The notes under the pieces are model-generated. The model made no database searches. It was not told the DNA's origin and worked only from the letters and a program-made list of their open reading frames with translations. Made by a program: the position numbers and the translations under genes. Below are positions 40,488 through 52,568 of a stretch of DNA of 64,000 nucleotides, piece after piece. Where the stretch lies: contig CM059624.1 in assembly GCA_030435675.1 (NCBI GenBank), positions 5,418,769-5,482,768 of the forward strand, given 5' to 3'. How positions within the stretch are numbered: position 1 is the stretch's first letter; every line of letters begins with the position of its first letter. Origin of the DNA: Steinernema hermaphroditum. Its lineage: Eukaryota > Nematoda > Chromadorea > Rhabditida > Steinernematidae.

Positions 40488-41170
40488 ACCATAGCATTTT
40501 TATGACTGTATCTTGTAGAACTGCACGAGCCTGATCGAACGCGCCTACTCTCGTTGGATTTACTGTGGACTATCTTAGTTTCCTGCAAAACTTTCAATTC
40601 GAGACAGATAGGGCCTTGTTCATACAAAGAGTTCTGCATCTGACCCTCCTGCTCCAATTTTTATGATTGGATCGTGTAGAACTGCACGAGCCTGATCGAA
40701 CGCGCCTACTCTCGTTGGATTTACTGTGGACTATCTTAGTTTCCTGCAAAACTTTCGATTCGAGACAGATAGGACCTTGTTCATACAAAGAGTTCTGCAT
40801 CTGACCCTCCTGCTCCAAAGTACCATAGCATTTTTATGACTGGATCTTGTAGAACTGCACGAGCCTGATCGAACGCGCCTATTCCCGTTGGGATTACTGT
40901 GGACTATCTTAGTTTCCTGCAAAACTTTCAATTCGAGACAGCAGGGCCCTTGCTCACACCAAGAGCTCTGCATCTGACCCTCCTGCTCCAAAGTACCATA
41001 GCATTTTTATGATTGGATCTTGTAGAACTGCACGAGCCTGATCGAACGCGCCTATTCCCGTTGGGATTACTGTGGACTATCTTAGTTTCCTGCAAAACTT
41101 TCAATTCGAGACAGATAGGGCCTTGTTCATACAAAGAGTTCTGCATCTGACCCTCCTGCTCCAAAGTACC
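40488..41170 (-). repeat. Super-repeat A, partial copy 4
   Basis: Starts at the ACTGTATCTTG marker (40507) and follows copy 3 for about four monomers. It diverges where copy 3 has CGTTGGGATTAC and this copy has CGTTGGATTTAC, leading into a different HOR. Confidence 0.7.
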
Positions 41171-41259
41171 ATAGCATTTTTATGACTGGATCTTGTAGAA
41201 CTGCACGAGCCTGATCGAACGCGCCTACTCTCGTTGGATTTACTGTGGACTATCTTAGT

Positions 41260-42285
41260 TTCCTGCAAAACTTTCAATTCGAGACAGATAGGGCCTTGTT
41301 CATACAAAGAGTTCTGCATCTGACCCTCCTGCTCCAATTTTTATGATTGGATCGTGTAGAACTGCACGAGCCTGATCGAACGCGCCTACTCTCGTTGGAT
41401 TTACTGTGGACTATCTTAGTTTCCTGCAAAACTTTCGATTCGAGACAGATAGGACCTTGTTCATACAAAGAGTTCTGCATCTGACCCTCCTGCTCCAAAG
41501 TACCATAGCATTTTTATGACTGGATCTTGTAGAACTGCACGAGCCTGATCGAACGCGCCTACTCTCGTTGGATTTACTGTGGACTATCTTAGTTTCCTGC
41601 AAAACTTTCAATTCGAGACAGCAGGGCCCTTGCTCATACAAAGAGTTATGCATCTGACCCCTCCGCTCCAAAGTACCATAGCATTTTTATGATTGGATCT
41701 TGTAGAACTGCACGAGCCTGATCGAACGCGCCTACTCTCGTTGGATTTACTGTGGACTATCTTAGTTTCCTGCAAAACTTTCAATTCGAGACAGCAGGGC
41801 CCTTGCTCACACCAAGAGCTCTGCATCTGACCCTCCTGCTCCAAAGTACCATAGCATTTTTATGATTGGATCTTGTAGAACTGCACGAGCCTGATCGAAC
41901 GCGCCTACTCTCGTTGGATTTACTGTGGACTATCTTAGTTTCCTGCAAAACTTTCAATTCGAGACAGCAGGGCCCTTGCTCATACAAAGAGTTATGCATC
42001 TGACCCCTCCGCTCCAAAGTACCATAGCATTTTTATGATTGGATCTTGTAGAACTGCACGAGCCTGATCGAACGCGCCTACTCTCGTTGGATTTACTGTG
42101 GACTATCTTAGTTTCCTGCAAAACTTTCAATTCGAGACAGCAGGGCCCTTGCTCACACCAAGAGCTCTGCATCTGACCCTCCTGCTCCAAAGTACCATAG
42201 CATTTTTATGATTGGATCTTGTAGAACTGCACGAGCCTGATCGAACGCGCCTATTCCCGTTGGGATTACTGTGGACTATCTTAGT
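41260..42285 (-). repeat. 6-monomer HOR, 1026 bp, copy 1
   Basis: Six monomers totalling 5 x 173 + 161 bp. The 161-bp deleted unit (CTCCAATTTTTATG near 41335) recurs near 42361 in the tandem partner. Confidence 0.82.
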
Positions 42286-43176
42286 TTCCTGCAAAACTTT
42301 CAATTCGAGACAGATAGGGCCTTGTTCATACAAAGAGTTCTGCATCTGACCCTCCTGCTCCAATTTTTATGATTGGATCGTGTAGAACTGCACGAGCCTG
42401 ATCGAACGCGCCTACTCTCGTTGGATTTACTGTGGACTATCTTAGTTTCCTGCAAAACTTTCGATTCGAGACAGATAGGACCTTGTTCATACAAAGAGTT
42501 CTGCATCTGACCCTCCTGCTCCAAAGTACCATAGCATTTTTATGACTGGATCTTGTAGAACTGCACGAGCCTGATCGAACGCGCCTACTCTCGTTGGATT
42601 TACTGTGGACTATCTTAGTTTCCTGCAAAACTTTCAATTCGAGACAGCAGGGCCCTTGCTCATACAAAGAGTTATGCATCTGACCCCTCCGCTCCAAAGT
42701 ACCATAGCATTTTTATGATTGGATCTTGTAGAACTGCACGAGCCTGATCGAACGCGCCTACTCTCGTTGGATTTACTGTGGACTATCTTAGTTTCCTGCA
42801 AAACTTTCAATTCGAGACAGCAGGGCCCTTGCTCACACCAAGAGCTCTGCATCTGACCCTCCTGCTCCAAAGTACCATAGCATTTTTATGATTGGATCTT
42901 GTAGAACTGCACGAGCCTGATCGAACGCGCCTACTCTCGTTGGATTTACTGTGGACTATCTTAGTTTCCTGCAAAACTTTCAATTCGAGACAGCAGGGCC
43001 CTTGCTCATACAAAGAGTTATGCATCTGACCCCTCCGCTCCAAAGTACCATAGCATTTTTATGATTGGATCTTGTAGAACTGCACGAGCCTGATCGAACG
43101 CGCCTACTCTCGTTGGATTTACTGTGGACTATCTTAGTTTCCTGCAAAACTTTCAATTCGAGACAGCAGGGCCCTT
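42286..43176 (-). repeat. 6-monomer HOR, 1026 bp, partial copy 2
   Basis: Tandem partner of 41260-42285. It diverges near 43176, where CTCATACAAAG replaces CTCACACCAAG. Confidence 0.8.
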
Positions 43177-43399
43177 GCTCATACAAAGAGTTATGCATCT
43201 GACCCCTCCGCTCCAAAGTACCATAGCATTTTTATGATTGGATCTTGTAGAACTGCACGAGCCTGATCGAACGCGCCTACTCTCGTTGGATTTACTGTGG
43301 ACTATCTTAGTTTCCTGCAAAACTTTCAATTCGAGACAGCAGGGCCCTTGCTCACACCAAGAGCTCTGCATCTGACCCTCCTGCTCCAAAGTACCATAG

Positions 43400-44898
43400 C
43401 ATTTTTATGATTGGATCTTGTAGAACTGCACGAGCCTGATCGAACGCGCCTACTCTCGTTGGATTTACTGTGGACTATCTTAGTTTCCTGCAAAACTTTC
43501 AATTCGAGACAGCAGGGCCCTTGCTCACACCAAGAGCTCTGCATCTGACCCTCCTGCTCCAAAGTACCATAGCATTTTTATGATTGGATCTTGTAGAACT
43601 GCACGAGCCTGATCGAACGCGCCTACTCTCGTTGGATTTACTGTGGACTATCTTAGTTTCCTGCAAAACTTTCAATTCGAGACAGCAGGGCCCTTGCTCA
43701 TACAAAGAGTTATGCATCTGACCCCTCCGCTCCAATTTTTATGATTGGATCTTGTAGAACTGCACGAGCCTGATCGAACGCGCCTATTCCCGTTGGGATT
43801 ACTGTGGACTATCTTAGTTTCCTGCAAAACTTTCAATTCGAGACAGCAGGGCCCTTGCTCATACAAAGAGTTCTGCATCTGACCCTCCTGCTCCAAAGTA
43901 CCATAGCATTTTTATGATTCTATCTTGTACAACTGCACGAGCCTGATCGAACGCGCCTACTCTCGTTGGATTTACTGTGGACTATCTTAGTTTCCTGCAA
44001 AACTTTCGATTCGAGACAGATAGGGCCTTGTTCATACAAAGAGTTCTGCATCTGACCCTCCTGCTCCAAAGTACCATAGCATTTTTATGATTCTATCTTG
44101 TAGAACTGCACGAGCCTGATCGAACGCGCCTACTCTCGTTGGATTTACTGTGGACTATCTTAGTTTCCTGCAAAACTTTCAATTCGAGACAGATAGGGCC
44201 TTGTTCATACAAAGAGTTCTGCATCTGACCCTCCTGCTCCAAAGTACCATAGCATTTTTATGACTGGATCTTGTAGAACTGCACGAGGCTGATCGAACGC
44301 GCCTACTCTCGTTGGATTTACTGTGGACTATCTTAGTTTCCTGCAAAACTTTCAATTCGAGACAGCAGGGCCCTTGCTCACACCAAGAGCTCTGCATCTG
44401 ACCCTCCTGCTCCAATTTTTATGATTGGATCTTGTAGAACTGCACGAGCCTGATCGAACGCGCCTATTCCCGTTGGGATTACTGTGGACTATCTTAGTTT
44501 CCTGCAAAACTTTCAATTCGAGACAGCAGGGCCCTTGCTCATACAAAGAGTTATGCATCTGACCCCTCCGCTCCAATTTTTATGATTGGATCTTGTAGAA
44601 CTGCACGAGCCTGATCGAACGCGCCTATTCCCGTTGGGATTACTGTGGACTATCTTAGTTTCCTGCAAAACTTTCAATTCGAGACAGCAGGGCCCTTGCT
44701 CATACAAAGAGTTATGCATCTGACCCCTCCGCTCCAAATTTTTTATGATTGGATCTTGTAGAACTGCACGAGCCTGATCGAACGCGCCTATTCCCGTTGG
44801 GATTACTGTGGACTATCTTAGTTTCCTGCAAAACTTTCAATTCGAGACAGCAGGGCCCTTGCTCATACAAAGAGTTATGCATCTGACCCCTCCGCTCC
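43400..44898 (-). repeat. 9-monomer HOR, 1499 bp, copy 1
   Basis: Repeated next door at 1499 bp. Markers are GATTCTATCTTGTACAAC near 43918, a second GATTCTATC near 44093, and GCACGAGGCTG near 44282. All recur 1499 bp later. The unit near 44735 has CCAAATTTTTTATG, while its partner has the plain 12-bp deletion. Confidence 0.85.
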
Positions 44899-46440
44899 AA
44901 TTTTTATGATTGGATCTTGTAGAACTGCACGAGCCTGATCGAACGCGCCTACTCTCGTTGGATTTACTGTGGACTATCTTAGTTTCCTGCAAAACTTTCA
45001 ATTCGAGACAGCAGGGCCCTTGCTCACACCAAGAGCTCTGCATCTGACCCTCCTGCTCCAAAGTACCATAGCATTTTTATGATTGGATCTTGTAGAACTG
45101 CACGAGCCTGATCGAACGCGCCTACTCTCGTTGGATTTACTGTGGACTATCTTAGTTTCCTGCAAAACTTTCAATTCGAGACAGCAGGGCCCTTGCTCAT
45201 ACAAAGAGTTATGCATCTGACCCCTCCGCTCCAATTTTTTTGATTGGATCTTGTAGAACTGCACGAGCCTGATCGAACGCGCCTATTCCCGTTGGGATTA
45301 CTGTGGACTATCTTAGTTTCCTGCAAAACTTTCAATTCGAGACAGCAGGGCCCTTGCTCATACAAAGAGTTCTGCATCTGACCCTCCTGCTCCAAAGTAC
45401 CATAGCATTTTTATGATTCTATCTTGTACAACTGCACGAGCCTGATCGAACGCGCCTACTCTCGTTGGATTTACTGTGGACTATCTTAGTTTCCTGCAAA
45501 ACTTTCGATTCGAGACAGATAGGGCCTTGTTCATACAAAGAGTTCTGCATCTGACCCTCCTGCTCCAAAGTACCATAGCATTTTTATGATTCTATCTTGT
45601 AGAACTGCACGAGCCTGATCGAACGCGCCTACTCTCGTTGGATTTACTGTGGACTATCTTAGTTTCCTGCAAAACTTTCAATTCGAGACAGATAGGGCCT
45701 TGTTCATACAAAGAGTTCTGCATCTGACCCTCCTGCTCCAAAGTACCATAGCATTTTTATGACTGGATCTTGTAGAACTGCACGAGGCTGATCGAACGCG
45801 CCTACTCTCGTTGGATTTACTGTGGACTATCTTAGTTTCCTGCAAAACTTTCAATTCGAGACAGCAGGGCCCTTGCTCACACCAAGAGCTCTGCATCTGA
45901 CCCTCCTGCTCCAATTTTTATGATTGGATCTTGTAGAACTGCACGAGCCTGATCGAACGCGCCTATTCCCGTTGGGATTACTGTGGACTATCTTAGTTTC
46001 CTGCAAAACTTTCAATTCGAGACAGCAGGGCCCTTGCTCATACAAAGAGTTATGCATCTGACCCCTCCGCTCCAATTTTTATGATTGGATCTTGTAGAAC
46101 TGCACGAGCCTGATCGAACGCGCCTATTCCCGTTGGGATTACTGTGGACTATCTTAGTTTCCTGCAAAACTTTCAATTCGAGACAGCAGGGCCCTTGCTC
46201 ATACAAAGAGTTATGCATCTGACCCCTCCGCTCCAATTTTTATGATTGGATCTTGTAGAACTGCACGAGCCTGATCGAACGCGCCTATTCCCGTTGGGAT
46301 TACTGTGGACTATCTTAGTTTCCTGCAAAACTTTCAATTCGAGACAGCAGGGCCCTTGCTCATACAAAGAGTTATGCATCTGACCCCTCCGCTCCAATTT
46401 TTATGATTGGATCTTGTAGAACTGCACGAGCCTGATCGAA
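44899..46440 (-). repeat. 9-monomer HOR, 1499 bp, copy 2
   Basis: Partner of 43400-44898, with GATTCTATCTTGTACAAC near 45417 and GCACGAGGCTG near 45781. One indel-site allele is further altered (CCAATTTTTTTGATTGG near 45232). It runs directly into a stretch of consecutive short monomers. Confidence 0.85.
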
Positions 46441-46817
46441 CGCGCCTATTCCCGTTGGATTTACTGTGGACTATCTTAGTTTCCTGCAAAACTTTCAATT
46501 CGAGACAGCAGGGCCCTTGCTCATACAAAGAGTTATGCATCTGACCCCTCCTGCTCCAATTTTTATGATTGGATCTTGTAGAACTGCACGAGCCTGATCG
46601 AACGCGCCTATTCCCGTTGGATTTACTGTGGACTATCTTAGTTTCCTGCAAAACTTTCAATTCGAGACAGCAGGGCCCTTGCTCATACAAAGAGTTATGC
46701 ATCTGACCCCTCCGCTCCAATTTTTATGATTGGATCTTGTAGAACTGCACGAGCCTGATCGAACGCGCCTATTCCCGTTGGGATTACTGTGGACTATCTT
46801 AGTTTCCTGCAAAACTT
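45851..46817 (-). repeat. Run of six 161-162-bp monomers
   Basis: Anchors fall at 45851, 46012, 46173, 46334, 46495, 46657 and 46818: five steps of 161 bp and one of 162 bp. Each unit lacks the 12 bp between CTCCAA and TTTTTATG. This is the longest pure run of the short form in the window, a local shift of array period from 173 to 161 bp. Confidence 0.9.
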
Positions 46818-47919
46818 TCAATTCGAGACAGCAGGGCCCTTGCTCACACCAAGAGCTCTGCATCTGACCCTCCTGCTCCAAAGTACCATAGCATTTTTAT
46901 GATTGGATCTTGCAGAACTGCACGAGCCTGATCGAACGCGCCTACTCTCGTTGGATTTACTGTGGACTATCTTAGTTTCCTGCAAAACTTTCAATTCGAG
47001 ACAGCAGGGCCCTTGCTCACACCAAGAGCTCTGCATCTGACCCTCCTGCTCCAAAGTACCATAGCATTTTTATGATTGGATCTTGTAGAACTGCACGAGC
47101 CTGATCGAACGCGCCTATTCCCGTTGGATTTACTGTGGACTATCTTAGTTTCCTGCAAAACTTTCAATTCGAGACAGCAGGGCCCTTGCTCATACAAAGA
47201 GTTATGCATCTGACCCCTCCGCTATAATTTTTATGATTGGATCTTGTAGAACTGCACGAGCCTGATCGAACGCGCCTATTCCCGTTGGGATTACTGTGGA
47301 CTATCTTAGTTTCCTGCAAAACTTTCAATTCGAGACAGCAGGGCCCTTGCTCACACCAAGAGCTCTGCATCTGACCCTCCTGCTCCAAAGTACCATAGCA
47401 TTTTTATGATTGGATCTTGCAGAACTGCACGAGCCTGATCGAACGCGCCTACTCTCGTTGGATTTACTGTGGACTATCTTAGTTTCCTGCAAAACTTTCA
47501 ATTCGAGACAGCAGGGCCCTTGCTCACACCAAGAGCTCTGCATCTGACCCTCCTGCTCCAAAGTACCATAGCATTTTTATGATTGGATCTTGTAGAACTG
47601 CACGAGCCTGATCGAACGCGCCTACTCTCGTTGGGATTACTGTGGACTATCTTAGTTTCCTGCAAAACTTTCAATTCGAGACAGCAGGGCCCTTGCTCAT
47701 ACAAAGAGTTATGCATCTGACCGCTCCGCTCCAAAATAATTTTTATGATTGGATCGTGTAGAACTGCACGAGCCTGATCGAACGCGCCTACTCTCGTTGG
47801 ATTTACTGTGGACTATCTTAGTTTCCTGCAAAACTTTCAATTCGAGACAGATAGGGCCTTGTTCATACAAAGAGTTCTGCATCTGACCCTCCTGCTCCAA
47901 AGTACCATAGCATTTTTAT

Positions 47920-50900
47920 GACTGGATCTTGTAGAACTGCACGAGGCTGATCGAACGCGCCTACTCTCGTTGGATTTACTGTGGACTATCTTAGTTTCCT
48001 GCAAAACTTTCAATTCGAGACAGCAGGGCCCTTGCTCATACAAAGAGTTATGCATCTGACCCCTCCGCTCCAAAGTACCATAGCATTTTTATGACTGGAT
48101 CTTGTAGAACTGCACGAGGCTGATCGAACGCGCCTACTCTCGTTGGGATTACTGTGGACTATCTTAGTTTCCTGCAAAACTTTCGATTCGAGACAGATAG
48201 GGCCTTGTTCATACAAAGAGTTCTGCATCTGACCCTCCTGCTCCAAAGTACCATAGCATTTTTATGATTCTATCTTGTAGAACTGCACGAGCCTGATCGA
48301 ACGCGCCTACTCTCGTTGGATTTACTGTGGACTATCTTAGTTTCCTGCAAAACTTTCAATTCGAGACAGCAGGGCCCTTGCTCATACAAAGAGTTATGCA
48401 TCTGACCCCTCCGCTCCAATTTTTATCATTGGATCTTGTAGAACTGCACGAGCCTGATCGAACGCGCCTATTCCCGTTGGGATTACTGTGGACTATCTTA
48501 GTTTCCTGCAAAACTTTCAATTCGAGACAGCAGGGCCCTTGCTCATACAAAGAGTTATGCATCTGACCCCTCCGCTCCAAAACCATAATTTTTATGATTG
48601 GATCTTGTAGAACTGCACGAGCCTGATCGAACGCGCCTATTCCCGTTGGGATTACTGTGGACTATCTTAGTTTCCTGCAAAACTTTCAATTCGAGACAGC
48701 AGGGCCCTTGCTCATACAAAGAGTTATGCATCTGACCCCTCCGCTCCAAATACCATACATTTTTATGATTGGATCTTGTAGAACTGCACGAGCCTGATCG
48801 AACGCGCCTATTCCCGTTGGATTTACTGTGGACTATCTTAGTTTCCTGCAAAACTTTCAATTCGAGACAGCAGGGCCCTTGCTCATACAAAGAGTTATGC
48901 ATCTGACCCCTCCGCTCCAAATACCATACATTTTTATGATTGGATCTTGTAGAACTGCACGAGCCTGATCGAACGCGCCTATTCCCGTTGGATTTACTGT
49001 GGACTATCTTAGTTTCCTGCAAAACTTTCAATTCGAGACAGCAGGGCCCTTGCTCATACAAAGAGTTATGCATCTGACCCCTCCGCTCCAAAGTACCATA
49101 GCATTTTTATGATTGGATCTTGTAGAACTGCACGAGCCTGATCGAACGCGCCTATTCCCGTTGGGATTACTGTGGACTATCTTAGTTTCCTGCAAAACTT
49201 TCAATTCGAGACAGCAGGGCCCTTGCTCACACCAAGAGCTCTGCATCTGACCCTCCTGCTCCAAAGTACCATAGCATTTTTATGATTGGATCTTGCAGAA
49301 CTGCACGAGCCTGATCGAACGCGCCTACTCTCGTTGGATTTACTGTGGACTATCTTAGTTTCCTGCAAAACTTTCAATTCGAGACAGCAGGGCCCTTGCT
49401 CACACCAAGAGCTCTGCATCTGACCCTCCTGCTCCAAAGTACCATAGCATTTTTATGATTGGATCTTGTAGAACTGCACGAGCCTGATCGAACGCGCCTA
49501 CTCTCGTTGGGATTACTGTGGACTATCTTAGTTTCCTGCAAAACTTTCAATTCGAGACAGCAGGGCCCTTGCTCATACAAAGAGTTATGCATCTGACCGC
49601 TCCGCTCCAAATACCATAGCATTTTTATGATTGGATCGTGTAGAACTGCACGAGCCTGATCGAACGCGCCTACTCTCGTTGGATTTACTGTGGACTATCT
49701 TAGTTTCCTGCAAAACTTTCAATTCGAGACAGATAGGGCCTTGTTCATACAAAGAGTTCTGCATCTGACCCTCCTGCTCCAAAGTACCATAGCATTTTTA
49801 TGACTGGATCTTGTAGAACTGCACGAGGCTGATCGAACGCGCCTACTCTCGTTGGATTTACTGTGGACTATCTTAGTTTCCTGCAAAACTTTCAATTCGA
49901 GACAGCAGGGCCCTTGCTCATACAAAGAGTTATGCATCTGACCCCTCCTGCTCCAAAGTACCATAGCATTTTTATGATTGGATCTTGTAGAACTGCACGA
50001 GCCTGATCGAACGCGCCTACTCTCGTTGGATTTACTGTGGACTATCTTAGTTTCCTGCAAAACTTTCAATTCGAGACAGCAGGGCCCTTGCTCATACAAA
50101 GAGTTATGCATCTGACCCCTCCTGCTCCAAAGTACCATAGCATTTTTATGATTGGATCTTGTAGAACTGCACGAGCCTGATCGAACGCGCCTACTCTCGT
50201 TGGATTTACTGTGGACTATCTTAGTTTCCTGCAAAACTTTCAATTCGAGACAGCAGGGCCCTTGCTCACACCAAGAGCTCTGCATCTGACCCTCCTGCTC
50301 CAAAGTACCATAGCATTTTTATGATTGGATCTTGTAGAACTGCACGAGCCTGATCGAACGCGCCTACTCTCGTTGGATTTACTGTGGACTATCTTAGTTT
50401 CCTGCAAAACTTTCAATTCGAGACAGCAGGGCCCTTGCTCACACCAAGAGCTCTGCATCTGACCCTCCTGCTCCAAAGTACCATAGCATTTTTATGATTG
50501 GATCTTGTAGAACTGCACGAGCCTGATCGAACGCGCCTACTCTCGTTGGATTTACTGTGGACTATCTTAGTTTCCTGCAAAACTTTCAATTCGAGACAGC
50601 AGGGCCCTTGCTCATACAAAGAGTTATGCATCTGACCCCTCCTGCTCCAAAGTACCATAGCATTTTTATGATTGGATCTTGTAGAACTGCACGAGCCTGA
50701 TCGAACGCGCCTATTCCCGTTGGGATTACTGTGGACTATCTTAGTTTCCTGCAAAACTTTCAATTCGAGACAGCAGGGCCCTTGCTCATACAAAGAGTTC
50801 TGCATCTGACCCTCCTGCTCCAAAGTACCATAGCATTTTTATGATTCTATCTTGTACAACTGCACGAGCCTGATCGAACGCGCCTACTCTCGTTGGATTT

Positions 50901-52568
50901 ACTGTGGACTATCTTAGTTTCCTGCAAAACTTTCGATTCGAGACAGATAGGGCCTTGTTCATACAAAGAGTTCTGCATCTGACCCTCCTGCTCCAAAGTA
51001 CCATAGCATTTTTATGATTCTATCTTGTAGAACTGCACGAGCCTGATCGAACGCGCCTACTCTCGTTGGATTTACTGTGGACTATCTTAGTTTCCTGCAA
51101 AACTTTCAATTCGAGACAGCAGGGCCCTTGCTCATACAAAGAGTTATGCATCTGACCCCTCCTGCTCCAAACCCATTTTTATCATTGGATCTTGTAGAAC
51201 TGCACGAGCCTGATCGAACGCGCCTATTCCCGTTGGGATTACTGTGGACTATCTTAGTTTCCTGCAAAACTTTCAATTCGAGACAGCAGGGCCCTTGCTC
51301 ATACAAAGAGTTATGCATCTGACCCCTCCTGCTCCAAAGTACCATACATTTTTATGATTGGATCTTGTAGAACTGCACGAGCCTGATCGAACGCGCCTAT
51401 TCCCGTTGGGATTACTGTGGACTATCTTAGTTTCCTGCAAAACTTTCAATTCGAGACAGCAGGGCCCTTGCTCATACAAAGAGTTATGCATCTGACCCCT
51501 CCTGCTCCAAAGTACCATAGCATTTTTATGATTGGATCTTGTAGAACTGCACGAGCCTGATCGAACGCGCCTATTCCCGTTGGATTTACTGTGGACTATC
51601 TTAGTTTCCTGCAAAACTTTCGATTCGAGACAGATAGGGCCTTGTTCATACAAAGAGTTCTGCATCTGACCCTCCTGCTCCAAAGTACCACAGCATTTTT
51701 ATGATTGGATCTTGTAGAACTGCACGAGCCTGATCGAACGCGCCTACTCTCGTTGGATTTACTGTGGACTATCTTAGTTTCCTGCAAAACTTTCGATTCG
51801 AGACAGATAGGGCCTTGTTCATACAAAGAGTTCTGCATCTGACCCTCCTGCTCCAAAGTACCATAGCATTTTTATGATTGGATCTTGTAGAACTGCACGA
51901 GCCTGATCGAACGCGCCTATTCTCGTTGGATTTACTGTGGACTATCTTAGTTTCCTGCAAAACTTTCAATTCGAGACAGCAGGGCCCTTGCTCACACCAA
52001 GAGCTCTGCATCTGACCCTCCTGCTCCAAAGTACCATAGCATTTTTATGATTGGATCTTGTAGAACTGCACGAGCCTGATCGAACGCGCCTACTCTCGTT
52101 GGATTTACTGTGGACTATCTTAGTTTCCTGCAAAACTTTCGATTCGAGACAGATAGGGCCTTGTTCATACAAAGAGTTCTGCATCTGACCCTCCTGCTCC
52201 AAAGTACCACAGCATTTTTATGATTGGATCTTGTAGAACTGCACGAGCCTGATCGAACGCGCCTACTCTCGTTGGATTTACTGTGGACTATCTTAGTTTC
52301 CTGCAAAACTTTCAATTCGAGACAGCAGGGCCCTTGCTCACACCAAGAGCTCTGCATCTGACCCTCCTGCTCCAAAGTACCATAGCATTTTTATGATTGG
52401 ATCTTGTAGAACTGCACGAGCCTGATCGAACGCGCCTACTCTCGTTGGATTTACTGTGGACTATCTTAGTTTCCTGCGAAAGTTTCAATTCGAGACAGCA
52501 GGGCCCTTGCTCACACCAAGAGCTCTGCATCTGACCCTCCTGCTCCAAAGTACTATAGCATTTTTATG
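47920..52568 (-). repeat. 27-monomer HOR, about 4.65 kb, copy 1
   Basis: The largest HOR that can be followed. Monomer order and rare markers match 52569-57250. The pairwise offset is 4649 bp near 48.1 kb, 4674 bp over 49.7-50.8 kb and 4682 bp near 51.8-52.3 kb. Markers include GATTCTATC (48266), ATCTTGCAGAAC (49294), GCACGAGGCTG (49826), CTTGTACAAC (near 50853), ATCATTGG (51181) and GTACCACAGC (near 51690 and 52207). The offset drifts because copy 1 carries shorter indel-site alleles. Confidence 0.85.
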
